DNA from: Phaeobacter italicus | GTDB taxonomy: Bacteria; Pseudomonadota; Alphaproteobacteria; Rhodobacterales; Rhodobacteraceae | Reading direction: 5' to 3' | DNA length: 64,000 nucleotides | Assembly: GCF_001258055.1 (NCBI RefSeq) | Contig: NZ_CVRM01000001.1 | Span: forward strand, 62,001 to 126,000 | The notes under the pieces: model-generated | What the model saw: only the letters and a program-made list of their open reading frames with translations | What the model was told of the DNA's origin: nothing | The model's database searches: none | Made by a program: the position numbers and the translations under genes | Part shown: piece by piece, positions 34,020 to 42,305 of the stretch | Layout: the number at the start of each line of letters is the position of its first letter | How positions within the stretch are numbered: position 1 is the first letter of the stretch

Positions 34020-34032
34020 GAAAACATTTTTC
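34020..34032. promoter_or_regulatory. candidate RpiR operator 2
   Basis: GAAAA-CAT-TTTTC, a perfect 5-bp inverted repeat covering the expected -10 region (34022-34027) 17 nt after TTGACA. Binding here would block the amidohydrolase-TRAP operon. Confidence 0.5.
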
Positions 34033-34052
34033 CAAAATACAGGGAGACCCCA

Positions 34053-34877
34053 ATGCCGCTGAGCGATTCCAACGCTCCTACCTCCGGCCTGCCAGACGAT
34101 CTCGACGTGCCGGTCGAGGTCTGGAATGCCGATGGCTCTGGCGATGTGCTGGTGCTGTGCGAACACGCCAGCAACCACATCCCCGCGCGCTATGACGGCC
34201 TTGGTCTGTCGCACGCTGACAGTGAAAGCCATGCAGCCTGGGATCCGGGCGCACGCGCGGTTGCCTTGGGGCTGGCGCAGGCGCTTAATGCCCCGATGGT
34301 GGCAAGCCGGGTGTCCCGCCTGGTCTATGACTGCAACCGCCCGCCCGAAGCCCCAAGCGCGATGCCTGCCAAGTCAGAGCTGATTGAGGTGCCGGGCAAT
34401 CGCGATCTGGATGACGCCGCTCGTGCCGAACGCACCGATGCCGTCTACCGGCCCTTCTGTGCCGCGGTGAGCGAGCTGATCGAGAAACGCACCCTTGAGG
34501 GGCGCCCACCGGTTTTGATCACCGTCCACAGCTTTACCCCTGTCTATTACGGCAAGCCGCGCGCGGTTGAGATCGGCATCCTGCACGACACGGACACACG
34601 GCTTGCCGATCTGATGCTGGAGGCCGCCTCGGCCCTGCCAGACCGGCTGGTCGAGCGCAACAGCCCCTATGGCCCCGAAGATGGTGTCACCCACAGCCTG
34701 GTGTTGCATGGGGTGAACAACGGGCTTGCCAATGTGATGATTGAAATCCGCAACGACCTCGTGCGCGACAGTGCCGAGGAAGCCCAGATGACCGAAGAGC
34801 TGCTGGTGCTGCTGCGCCCGGCCCTTGCGCATCTGGCAGCTGCGGCCCCGGCAACGGAAGGAGCCGACAATGCCTAG
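34053..34877 (+). CDS. N-formylglutamate amidohydrolase family protein, candidate gamma-glutamyl amide hydrolase
   Basis: A 274-residue FGase-family zinc hydrolase. Motifs: LCEHASNHIPARYDGLGL (metal-binding His), SRLVYDCNRPPEAPSAMP and ITVHSFTPVYYGKPR. HutG-type enzymes cleave N-formylglutamate in histidine catabolism, but no hut genes are nearby. Instead it heads an operon with a TRAP importer, followed by a glutamine-synthetase-like ligase and two dehydrogenases. A role in removing glutamate from a gamma-glutamylated product fits better (inference). ATG 34053 follows AGGGAGA; its stop overlaps the next gene by 8 nt. Confidence 0.82.
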   Translation: MPLSDSNAPTSGLPDDLDVPVEVWNADGSGDVLVLCEHASNHIPARYDGLGLSHADSESHAAWDPGARAVALGLAQALNAPMVASRVSRLVYDCNRPPEAPSAMPAKSELIEVPGNRDLDDAARAERTDAVYRPFCAAVSELIEKRTLEGRPPVLITVHSFTPVYYGKPRAVEIGILHDTDTRLADLMLEAASALPDRLVERNSPYGPEDGVTHSLVLHGVNNGLANVMIEIRNDLVRDSAEEAQMTEELLVLLRPALAHLAAAAPATEGADNA

Positions 34878-35466
34878 TGTGATCAAAGGCTACGTTCGCG
34901 CAATCGATGCCATGAACCGCTTTATCGGGCGCATTGCGATGTACCTGATCTTTGCCCTGGTTGGGGTTCTGTTGTGGTCGTCGATCTCGAAGACGTTTTT
35001 CAACCCGTCCCTCTGGACGCTGGAGACTGCACAATTCGTGATGGTCGCCTACTACATTCTGGGTGGCCCCTATTCGATCCAGATGGGATCAAATGTGCGG
35101 ATGGACCTGTTTTACGGTGCCTGGTCGCTGAAGACCAAAGCCTGGGTCGATGCCTTTACCGTACTGTTCCTGATGTTCTACCTCGGGGTGCTGTTTTACG
35201 GCGCGGTCAGCTCCACGGCCTATTCACTGGGGTATTTCGGGCTTGAGCCGTTCCAGTTCTTTGGAGATCTGCTGAAAACCCTCATGACCGAAGGCCTTGA
35301 TGCGGCCAGCGCCAAGCTGGGCTATCTGGAGCGCAGCTCTACCGCCTGGCGCCCCTTCCTGTGGCCGGTCAAAACCATCCTGTGCCTCGGTGTCTTCTTG
35401 ATGCTGCTGCAATGCCTTGCCGAACTGTTCCGTGATCTCGGACGCCTTCGCGGAGACGAATTCTAA
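34870..35466 (+). CDS. TRAP transporter small permease (DctQ family)
   Basis: A 198-residue membrane protein with four main hydrophobic helices, the DctQ layout. WTLETAQFVMVAYYILGGPYSIQMGSNVRMDLFY near residue 55 is the conserved loop (usual form: GG-Y-L-x5-VRVD). A polar insert around residues 130-165 makes it longer than the common 160-170 residues, a feature of some TRAP systems for larger or charged solutes. ATG 34870 lies inside the preceding gene's end; its TAA overlaps the dctM start. Confidence 0.9.
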   Translation: MPSVIKGYVRAIDAMNRFIGRIAMYLIFALVGVLLWSSISKTFFNPSLWTLETAQFVMVAYYILGGPYSIQMGSNVRMDLFYGAWSLKTKAWVDAFTVLFLMFYLGVLFYGAVSSTAYSLGYFGLEPFQFFGDLLKTLMTEGLDAASAKLGYLERSSTAWRPFLWPVKTILCLGVFLMLLQCLAELFRDLGRLRGDEF

Positions 35467-36968
35467 TGCCTTATGAACTCATCGCCATCGTGATGTTTGC
35501 CGGCATGATGCTGATGCTGATGACCGGCCAGCGCGTGTTTGGTGCCATCGGATTTGTCGGCGCTTTGGCTGGACTGCTGCTTTGGGGTACAGGCGGGAGT
35601 GAAATTCCCTTCTCTGCGGCCATGAAGCTGATGAAATGGTATCCGCTGCTGACGCTGCCGATGTTCATCTTCATGGGTTACGTTCTGTCGGAATCCAAGA
35701 TCGCGGACGATCTCTATCGGATGTTCCACGTGTGGATGGGGCCGGTCAAAGGCGGGCTTGCGATTGGCACAATCGGCCTGATGGTCCTGATTTCAGCGAT
35801 GAACGGTCTGTCTGTTGCCGGTATGGCCATCGGCGCCACCATCGCCCTGCCCGAACTGCTGCGCCGGGGCTATGACAAGACGCTGGTGACAGGGACCATT
35901 CAGGCCGGATCATCATTGGGCATTCTGGTGCCGCCCTCTGTTGTGCTGGTCCTTTATGCGATGATCGCCCGCCAGCCGGTTGGCCAGCTGTGGCTTGCAG
36001 GCGTTGTGCCGGGCCTGTTGATGGCGACGATGTTCATTGTCTACATCTACCTGCGCGCCCGGATGCAGCCTGAGCTTGGCCCCGCCATGAGCCCCGAGGA
36101 CCTGGCCGAATATGACCGCATCAGCGACCACCCGCTGCGCCTGAATTACATTGTTCTGGGCACGCTGATCCTGGTGCCACTGGCCGCCATGATGGGCCTG
36201 CTGGAGGCCAAACCGGCCGCGGGTCTTGCGCTGGCGCTCTTGGCTGTTGGGTTTGTGACCCGCAAGATCCCTGCATGTTATCACGACGTGTTCATGGCGG
36301 AAAAATACCGGTTGCTGTTCTCTGGCGTGCTGCCGCTGGCGATCTTTGCCACCATGATGGTGCCCTTCGTCAACGGATGGACCTCGCTGGTGGAAAGTTC
36401 GGCCATCGGAGCCATGACCGCCTTTATCGCGGCCATCCTGAAGGGCCGGATGAACAAGGAGGTGTTTGAAACCTCCGTGCGCTCGACGCTTGGGATTTCC
36501 TGCATGTTCATGTGGATCATCCTCGCAGCCCTCGGCTTTGGCGCGATCTTTGACGGGCTTGGCGCGGTGAAGGCGATCGAGGATCTGTTTACCACGCAGC
36601 TGGGCCTGTCGCCCTGGATGATCCTGATCCTGATGCAGCTCAGCTTTATCGTGATGGGCACATTCCTGGATGACACCGCTATGCTGGTGATCGTGGCCCC
36701 CCTTTATGTGCCGCTGGTGGGCGCGCTGGGGTTCGATCTGATCTGGTATGGCGTCCTTTATACCATCACCACCCAGATCGCTTACATGACCCCGCCTTTC
36801 GGCTACAACCTGTTCCTGATGCGCGCGATGGCCCCGCCCGAGATCGGGCTCAAGGACATCTATGTCTCGATCATCCCCTTTGCTGCCGTCATGGTCGTGG
36901 CCTTGGCCCTGGTGATGATCTTCCCGCAGATCGCTCTTTGGCTGCCAGAATTTGTTTACGGAAAATAA
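35466..36968 (+). CDS. TRAP transporter large permease (DctM family)
   Basis: A 500-residue polytopic carrier with about 12-13 membrane segments. Landmarks are PLLTLPMFIFMGYVLSES, SAMNGLSVAGMAIGATIALPELLRRGYDK, and SSLGILVPPSVVLVLYAMIARQPVG (the scoop-loop region). GTFLDDTAMLVIVAPLYVPLV near 395 is the Na+-site/second hairpin region. The start overlaps the dctQ stop (TAATG). Together with DctP this gives sodium-driven uptake. Confidence 0.94.
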   Translation: MPYELIAIVMFAGMMLMLMTGQRVFGAIGFVGALAGLLLWGTGGSEIPFSAAMKLMKWYPLLTLPMFIFMGYVLSESKIADDLYRMFHVWMGPVKGGLAIGTIGLMVLISAMNGLSVAGMAIGATIALPELLRRGYDKTLVTGTIQAGSSLGILVPPSVVLVLYAMIARQPVGQLWLAGVVPGLLMATMFIVYIYLRARMQPELGPAMSPEDLAEYDRISDHPLRLNYIVLGTLILVPLAAMMGLLEAKPAAGLALALLAVGFVTRKIPACYHDVFMAEKYRLLFSGVLPLAIFATMMVPFVNGWTSLVESSAIGAMTAFIAAILKGRMNKEVFETSVRSTLGISCMFMWIILAALGFGAIFDGLGAVKAIEDLFTTQLGLSPWMILILMQLSFIVMGTFLDDTAMLVIVAPLYVPLVGALGFDLIWYGVLYTITTQIAYMTPPFGYNLFLMRAMAPPEIGLKDIYVSIIPFAAVMVVALALVMIFPQIALWLPEFVYGK

Positions 36969-37019
36969 CCCCCAGAAGAGCCCCGCAAGGGGGCCGGAAT
37001 TTCAACACGGAGAGAACTG

Positions 37020-38054
37020 ATGACAACAAGACGTAAGTTTCTGCAAACCGCCGGTGTTGGCGCCATGGCGGCACCGCTGGCAACCCCTGCTCTGGCGCAG
37101 TCCACCATCAAATGGCGGATGCAGACCTATGCGGGTGCGGCGCTGGCCGAGCATGTGGTGAAACCCGCCATCGACATGTTCAACAAGATCGCAGGCGACC
37201 GCATGCAGATCGAACTCTATTTTGCCGACCAGCTGGTGCCGACCGGCGAATTGTTCCGCGCCATGCAGCGTGGCACCATCGATGCGGTGCAGTCCGATGA
37301 TGACTCCATGGCCTCACCCACCGAAGTCACCGTTTTTGGCGGCTACTTCCCCTTTGCGTCCCGCTATTCCCTTGACGTGCCGGTGCTGTTCAACAAATAC
37401 GGTCTGAACGAAATCTGGGACGAGGAATATTCCAAGGTCGGCGTCAAACATATCTCGGCCGGTGCCTGGGATCCCTGCCACTTTGCCACCAAAGACCCGA
37501 TCCGCAGCCTCGCGGACCTGAAGGGCAAGCGCGTCTTCACCTTCCCGACCGCTGGCCGCTTCCTGAGCCAGTTCGGCGTCGTCCCCGTCACCCTGCCGTG
37601 GGAAGACATCGAAGTCGCGATGCAAACGGGCGAATTGGACGGCATCGCATGGTCCGGCATCACCGAAGACTACACCGTTGGCTGGGCAGATGTGACCAAC
37701 TACTTCCTGACCAACAACATCTCCGGCGCCTGGGCGGGCTCCTTCTTTGCCAACCAGGGCCGCTGGAACGAACTGCCGGAAGATCTGCAGACCCTGTTCC
37801 GCGTCTGCTGTGACCAGTCGCATTACTACCGTCAGTGGTGGTACTGGGGTGGCGAGGCAGACCTGCGCGTCAACGGTCCGAAAATGGAGCTGACCTCGAT
37901 CCCCGATGCCGAATGGGCAACGGTCGAGGAAGCCGCCTACAAGTTCTGGGATGAGATCGCAGCCGAAAGCCCGACCAAGGCGCGTGTTGTCGAAATCATC
38001 AAGAAGTACAACGCAGACATGCAAAAAGCTGGCCGCCCCTACCGTTACGGTTAA
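37020..38054 (+). CDS. TRAP transporter solute-binding protein (DctP family), Tat-exported
   Basis: A 344-residue periplasmic protein. The signal has a twin-arginine start (MTTRRKFLQTAG) and ends near ALAQS. The fold carries the expected substrate-carboxylate Arg region (FPTAGRFLSQFGVVPVTLPWEDIEVAMQTGELDGIAWSG). Many Trp/Tyr residues follow (HYYRQWWYWGG), suggesting an aromatic cage for a cationic or amine-bearing ligand. That would agree with the amine-type pathway proposed for the cluster. Confidence 0.92.
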   Translation: MTTRRKFLQTAGVGAMAAPLATPALAQSTIKWRMQTYAGAALAEHVVKPAIDMFNKIAGDRMQIELYFADQLVPTGELFRAMQRGTIDAVQSDDDSMASPTEVTVFGGYFPFASRYSLDVPVLFNKYGLNEIWDEEYSKVGVKHISAGAWDPCHFATKDPIRSLADLKGKRVFTFPTAGRFLSQFGVVPVTLPWEDIEVAMQTGELDGIAWSGITEDYTVGWADVTNYFLTNNISGAWAGSFFANQGRWNELPEDLQTLFRVCCDQSHYYRQWWYWGGEADLRVNGPKMELTSIPDAEWATVEEAAYKFWDEIAAESPTKARVVEIIKKYNADMQKAGRPYRYG

Positions 38055-38164
38055 GGCCCGCTCTCAAATCATGGGTTTGGCCCGGTCCCTACGGGCCAAA
38101 CCCCTTCACAACGAATTTGCCCAACTTCCTGAAAAGTTGCGGCCTCAGATGCAAAGGGCTGCTC

Positions 38165-39517
38165 ATGCTCTCCTTCGACACACTCAAAGACCAGGTTAGC
38201 ACTGGTGCGGTTGATACGGTTCTTGTCTGCCTTGTTGACATGCAGGGTCGCCTTATGGGCAAGCGTTTTCACGCCAAGCATTTCGTGAATGGCGCCTGGG
38301 AAGAGACCCATTGCTGCAACTATCTTCTGGCCACGGATCTGGCGATGGCGACGCCGGATGGCTATGCGTCGACCAGCTGGGAAAACGGCTATGGCGATTA
38401 TGTCATGAAGCCGGATCTGGCGACCTTGCGCCCGGTGCCCTGGCTTGAGGGCACGGTGATGGTGCTGTGTGATGTGCTGGATCATCACAGTCACGAAGAG
38501 GTGCCGCATTCGCCGCGCGCGATCCTGAAGCGCCAGGTCAACCGTCTCAAGGAGATGGGGTTTGACGCGATGTGCGCAACCGAGCTGGAGTTCTTTCTCT
38601 TTGAAAAGAGCTTTGATGCGATCCGCAAGTCGGGCTTTCGCGATCTGGAGCCGATCTCGGGCTACAATGAAGACTACAGCATCCTGCAGACCAGCCGCGA
38701 AGAGCACGTGCTGCGTCCGATCCGCAACCACCTGTGGGACGCGGGCCTGCCGATCGAGAACTCCAAGGGCGAGGCAGAGACCGGTCAGGAAGAGCTGAAC
38801 ATCAAATACGCCGCGGCGATGGACACGGCGGAATTCCACACCATCGCCAAACATGCGGTGAAGGAGATTGCCCAGCAACAGGGCCATGCGGTGACCTTCC
38901 TGCCGAAATGGCATAACGACAAGGTCGGCTCGTCCTCTCATGTGCATCAGTCGCTGTGGCAGGACGGCAAGCCTGCGTTCTTTGACGACAGCGACGAGCT
39001 GGGCATGTCACCCCTGATGAAGAATTACATGGCGGGATTGCTGAAATACGCGCCCGACTACACCGCCTTCATGGCGCCCTACATCAACAGCTACAAACGC
39101 TTCATGAAGGGCACCTTTGCCCCCACCCGGATCATCTGGTCGGTGGACAACCGCACCGCGGGCTATCGCCTGTGTGGCGTCGGCAGCAAGGCCATCCGCG
39201 TCGAATGCCGCATTCCGGGTTCGGACATGAACCCCTATCTGGCCATCGCAGGCATGCTGGCTGCGGGTATTGCGGGCATCGAGGAGGGTCTGGAGCTGCA
39301 GGCGCCCACCAAGGGCGATGTCTATCAGGGCGACACCGGCATGATCCCCGGCACCCTGCGCGACGCGGCGGCGGCGCTCAAGGGCTCTGCCATGTTGCGC
39401 GCCGCAATGGGCGATGACGTGGTGGATCACTACGTGCGCGCGGCAGAGGTGGAAATCGAGGATTTCGAGCGGATCGTGACCGACTACGAAATTGCCCGCG
39501 GGTTCGAGCGCGCCTGA
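38165..39517 (+). CDS. glutamine synthetase family protein, candidate gamma-glutamyl-amine ligase
   Basis: A 450-residue glutamine-synthetase-fold enzyme. It has ATELEFFLFEK (metal-binding Glu), GSSSHVHQSLW (equivalent of the GS NGSGMHxH loop), PTRIIWSVDNRTAGYRLCGVG and RVECRIPGSDMNPYLAIAGMLAAG. Overall it resembles PuuA/IpuC/GlnT-type gamma-glutamyl ligases rather than GlnA; it lacks the C-terminal adenylylation motif. Such enzymes condense glutamate with an amine before oxidation. ATG 38165 is chosen over an upstream in-frame start at 38117 that adds unrelated sequence. Confidence 0.88.
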   Translation: MLSFDTLKDQVSTGAVDTVLVCLVDMQGRLMGKRFHAKHFVNGAWEETHCCNYLLATDLAMATPDGYASTSWENGYGDYVMKPDLATLRPVPWLEGTVMVLCDVLDHHSHEEVPHSPRAILKRQVNRLKEMGFDAMCATELEFFLFEKSFDAIRKSGFRDLEPISGYNEDYSILQTSREEHVLRPIRNHLWDAGLPIENSKGEAETGQEELNIKYAAAMDTAEFHTIAKHAVKEIAQQQGHAVTFLPKWHNDKVGSSSHVHQSLWQDGKPAFFDDSDELGMSPLMKNYMAGLLKYAPDYTAFMAPYINSYKRFMKGTFAPTRIIWSVDNRTAGYRLCGVGSKAIRVECRIPGSDMNPYLAIAGMLAAGIAGIEEGLELQAPTKGDVYQGDTGMIPGTLRDAAAALKGSAMLRAAMGDDVVDHYVRAAEVEIEDFERIVTDYEIARGFERA

Positions 39518-39536
39518 GGCGCGCAGAGCCTTCGGC

Positions 39537-39566
39537 GAGAGTATTTTTGGAAAGATGACGATGGGG
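39537..39566 (+). repeat. dispersed intergenic repeat, copy 1
   Basis: GAGTATTTTTGGAAAGATGACG lies between the ligase and aldehyde dehydrogenase genes. A near-identical inverted copy flanks the other side of the dehydrogenase gene. Confidence 0.65.
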
Positions 39567-39599
39567 GCGCCGCCCCTGTCAAACCACATGAGGAAGACC

Positions 39600-40982
39600 A
39601 TGGGCCAGACCCTGAAATGTATCTCTCCGATCGACGGATCGGTCTATGCCGAGCGTGAAACGCTGTCGCCCGAGGCCGCAGCAGAGCGCGCCGCAGCAGC
39701 GCGCAGCGCCCAGGCCGCCTGGGCCGCGCGCCCCCTGCAGGAGCGCATCGACCTGGTGATGGCCGGTGTGGCTGCTGTTGGGGCGATGAACGACGAGATC
39801 GTGCCCGAGCTGGCCCATATGATGGGCCGACCGGTGCGCTATGGCGGCGAGTTCGGCGGCTTCAATGAGCGCGCAAGCCATATGGCGAAGATCGCTGCAG
39901 AGTCGCTGGCGGACATCGAGGTGGGCGAAGACGCCACATTCAAACGCTACATCAAGCGCGTGCCCCACGGTGTCGTGCTGGTGGTCGCGCCCTGGAACTA
40001 CCCCTATATGACCGCGATCAACACCGTGGCCCCTGCCCTGATTGCGGGCAATACGGTGGTTCTGAAACACGCCACCCAGACGCTCCTGGTGGGCGAGCGC
40101 ATGGCGCGGGCCTTCCAGTCGGCGGGGGTTCCGGCGGATGTGTTCCAGAATGTCTTCCTGGATCACGACACCACTTCCGCGCTGATCGCAGACCGCGCGT
40201 TTGACTTCGTGAACTTCACCGGCTCCGTCGGTGGCGGTCAGGCGATGGAACGCGCCGCAGCGGGCACTTTTACCGGCGTCGGCACCGAGCTGGGCGGCAA
40301 GGATCCGGGCTATGTGATGGAAGACGCCGATCTGGACGCGGCGGTGGACACGCTGATCGATGGCGCCATGTTCAACGCAGGCCAGTGCTGCTGCGGCATC
40401 GAGCGGATCTATGTCCATGAAAGCCTTTACGATGCCTTTGTCGAAAAGGCCGTGGCGATCGTCAACAGCTACAAGCTGGGCAATCCGCTGGAGGCCGACA
40501 CCACCATTGGCCCGATGGCCAATGTGCGCTTTGCACAGGAGGTGCGCGCCCAGATCGCCGAGGCGCTCGAGGCCGGTGCCGTGGCCCATATCGCGCCCTT
40601 CGCCGAGGATGATGGCGGCGCCTATCTCACCCCGCAGATCCTGACCAATGTGAGCCATGACATGCGGGTGATGCGCGACGAGAGCTTTGGCCCGGTGGTG
40701 GGCATCATGAAAGTCACCTCCGACGAGGAGGCCATCCAGTTGATGAATGACAGCGAATTTGGTCTCACCGCCTCGCTGTGGACGCGCGATGTCGAGCGCG
40801 CGGCGCGGGTTGGCGATCAGATCGAAACCGGCACCGTCTTCATGAACCGCGCCGATTACCTGGACCCCGGCCTGTGCTGGACCGGCTGCAAGAACACCGG
40901 GCGTGGGGGCGGCCTGTCGGTCATCGGCTTCCACAACCTCACCCGCCCGAAATCCTATCACCTGAAAAAGGTCACGGGCTGA
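39600..40982 (+). CDS. aldehyde dehydrogenase (NAD(P)+)
   Basis: A 460-residue ALDH-superfamily enzyme. It shows VVLVVAPWNYPYMTAINTVAPALIAGN (cofactor site), FTGSVGGG, TELGGKDPGYV (general-base Glu) and FNAGQCCCGIERIYV (nucleophilic Cys with two neighbouring Cys). In this cluster it would oxidise a gamma-glutamyl-aminoaldehyde to the acid. ATG 39600 follows AGGAAG; the open frame extends upstream through the repeat and is ignored. Confidence 0.92.
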   Translation: MGQTLKCISPIDGSVYAERETLSPEAAAERAAAARSAQAAWAARPLQERIDLVMAGVAAVGAMNDEIVPELAHMMGRPVRYGGEFGGFNERASHMAKIAAESLADIEVGEDATFKRYIKRVPHGVVLVVAPWNYPYMTAINTVAPALIAGNTVVLKHATQTLLVGERMARAFQSAGVPADVFQNVFLDHDTTSALIADRAFDFVNFTGSVGGGQAMERAAAGTFTGVGTELGGKDPGYVMEDADLDAAVDTLIDGAMFNAGQCCCGIERIYVHESLYDAFVEKAVAIVNSYKLGNPLEADTTIGPMANVRFAQEVRAQIAEALEAGAVAHIAPFAEDDGGAYLTPQILTNVSHDMRVMRDESFGPVVGIMKVTSDEEAIQLMNDSEFGLTASLWTRDVERAARVGDQIETGTVFMNRADYLDPGLCWTGCKNTGRGGGLSVIGFHNLTRPKSYHLKKVTG

Positions 40983-40983
40983 G

Positions 40984-41048
40984 CCCCGTCATCTTTCCGA
41001 AAAATACTCCGGGGGGCTTGCCGCAGGGCAAGCGGGGGCAGCGCCCCC
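40984..41048 (-). repeat. dispersed intergenic repeat, copy 2, with two GC-rich hairpins
   Basis: On the minus strand GAGTATTTTTCGGAAAGATGACG (41009-40987) matches copy 1 with one inserted C. Beside it are two hairpins: GCTTGCC/GGCAAGC and GGGGGC/GCCCCC. Together they fill the gap between two dehydrogenase genes. Confidence 0.65.
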
Positions 41049-41076
41049 TCCCCGGCTTCATCACAGGAACACACCT

Positions 41077-42222
41077 ATGACACTTGTTGGAAACTGGTCC
41101 TATCCGACCGCAATCAAGTTTGGCGCTGGCCGGATCAAGGAGCTGGCCGAGGCCTGCGCGGCGGCGGGCATGAAAAAACCGCTTCTGGTCACCGACAAAG
41201 GCCTGGCAGATCTGCCGGTCACCCAATCCACGCTCGACATTCTGGAGGCCGCGGGCCTTGGCCGGGCGATGTTCTCGGATGTTGACCCCAACCCGAACGA
41301 GAAAAACCTCGACGCAGGTGTGGCCGCCTACAAGGCAGGCGATCATGACGGGGTGATTGCCTTTGGCGGCGGCTCGGGTCTCGATCTGGGCAAGATGGTC
41401 GCCTTCATGTGCGGCCAGAGCCGTCCGGTGTGGGATTTTGAAGACATCGGCGACTGGTGGACCCGCGCCGATGCCGATGCCATCGCGCCGATCATCGCGG
41501 TGCCGACCACGGCTGGCACCGGTTCCGAAGTGGGCCGCGCCTCTGTGATCACCGACAGTGTGACCCATCAGAAAAAGATCATCTTCCACCCCAAGGTGCT
41601 GCCCACGGTGGTGATCTGCGACCCCGAACTGACCGTCGGCATGCCCAAGTTCATCACCGCAGGCACCGGTTTGGACGCCTTTGCCCATTGTGTCGAGGCG
41701 TTCTCCAGCCCCCATTACCACCCGATGTCCCAGGGCATCGCGCTGGAAGGCATGCGCCTGGTCAAGGACTACCTGCCGCGCGCCTATGCCGATGGCAGCG
41801 ATATCGAAGCCCGCGCGCAGATGATGTCAGCCGCCGCCATGGGCGCCACCGCCTTCCAGAAAGGTCTGGGCGCCATCCACGCCATGAGCCACCCGATCGG
41901 CGCCGTCTTCAACACCCACCACGGCACCACCAATGCGGTCTGCATGCCCGCCGTGCTGGAGTTCAATGCCGACGCAATCGCCGAGCGCTTTGACATGGCA
42001 GCGGCCTACCTTGGCATCGATGGCGGCTTTGCGGGCTTCAAAAGCTATGTGCAGGAGCTCAACGACTCACTCGGCATCCCCCGCGGACTGGCCCAGCTCG
42101 GCGTCACCGAAGACTCCATCCCCCAGCTCGTCAAAGGCGCCCTCATCGACCCGTCCTGCGGCGGAAACCCTGTCGAACTGACCGAGGAAAACCTCACCCA
42201 GCTCTTCAAAAACGCAATGTAA
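41077..42222 (+). CDS. iron-containing alcohol dehydrogenase
   Basis: A 381-residue group III alcohol dehydrogenase. Cofactor motif: FGGGSGLDLGKMVAF near residue 95, and TTAGTGSEVGRASVITD near 148. Metal ligands are in GTGLDAFAHCVEAF (Asp/His), the downstream AIHAMSHPIGAVFNTHHGTTNAV (His) and the adjacent His. It likely oxidises the hydroxyl of a gamma-glutamylated amino alcohol to the aldehyde used by the preceding enzyme. It closes the RpiR cluster; a terminator follows. Confidence 0.93.
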   Translation: MTLVGNWSYPTAIKFGAGRIKELAEACAAAGMKKPLLVTDKGLADLPVTQSTLDILEAAGLGRAMFSDVDPNPNEKNLDAGVAAYKAGDHDGVIAFGGGSGLDLGKMVAFMCGQSRPVWDFEDIGDWWTRADADAIAPIIAVPTTAGTGSEVGRASVITDSVTHQKKIIFHPKVLPTVVICDPELTVGMPKFITAGTGLDAFAHCVEAFSSPHYHPMSQGIALEGMRLVKDYLPRAYADGSDIEARAQMMSAAAMGATAFQKGLGAIHAMSHPIGAVFNTHHGTTNAVCMPAVLEFNADAIAERFDMAAAYLGIDGGFAGFKSYVQELNDSLGIPRGLAQLGVTEDSIPQLVKGALIDPSCGGNPVELTEENLTQLFKNAM

Positions 42223-42248
42223 ATCAAAACCGAACGCAGATGGGTTCC

Positions 42249-42285
42249 AGCGCCCCCTTCCCGGATCTGGGTTGGGGGCGTTTTC
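42249..42285 (+). terminator. intrinsic terminator of the alcohol dehydrogenase gene
   Basis: CGCCCCC and GGGGGCG flank a 16-nt loop with inner CCC/GGG pairing, followed by TTTT, 28 nt after the stop. Confidence 0.85.
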
Positions 42286-42305
42286 ATGCCTTGAGCCTTG
42301 GCGCC

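Noticed and set aside
34053-34877. Annotation as hutG
   Set aside because: No other histidine-utilisation gene is present; the operon partners suggest an amine pathway.
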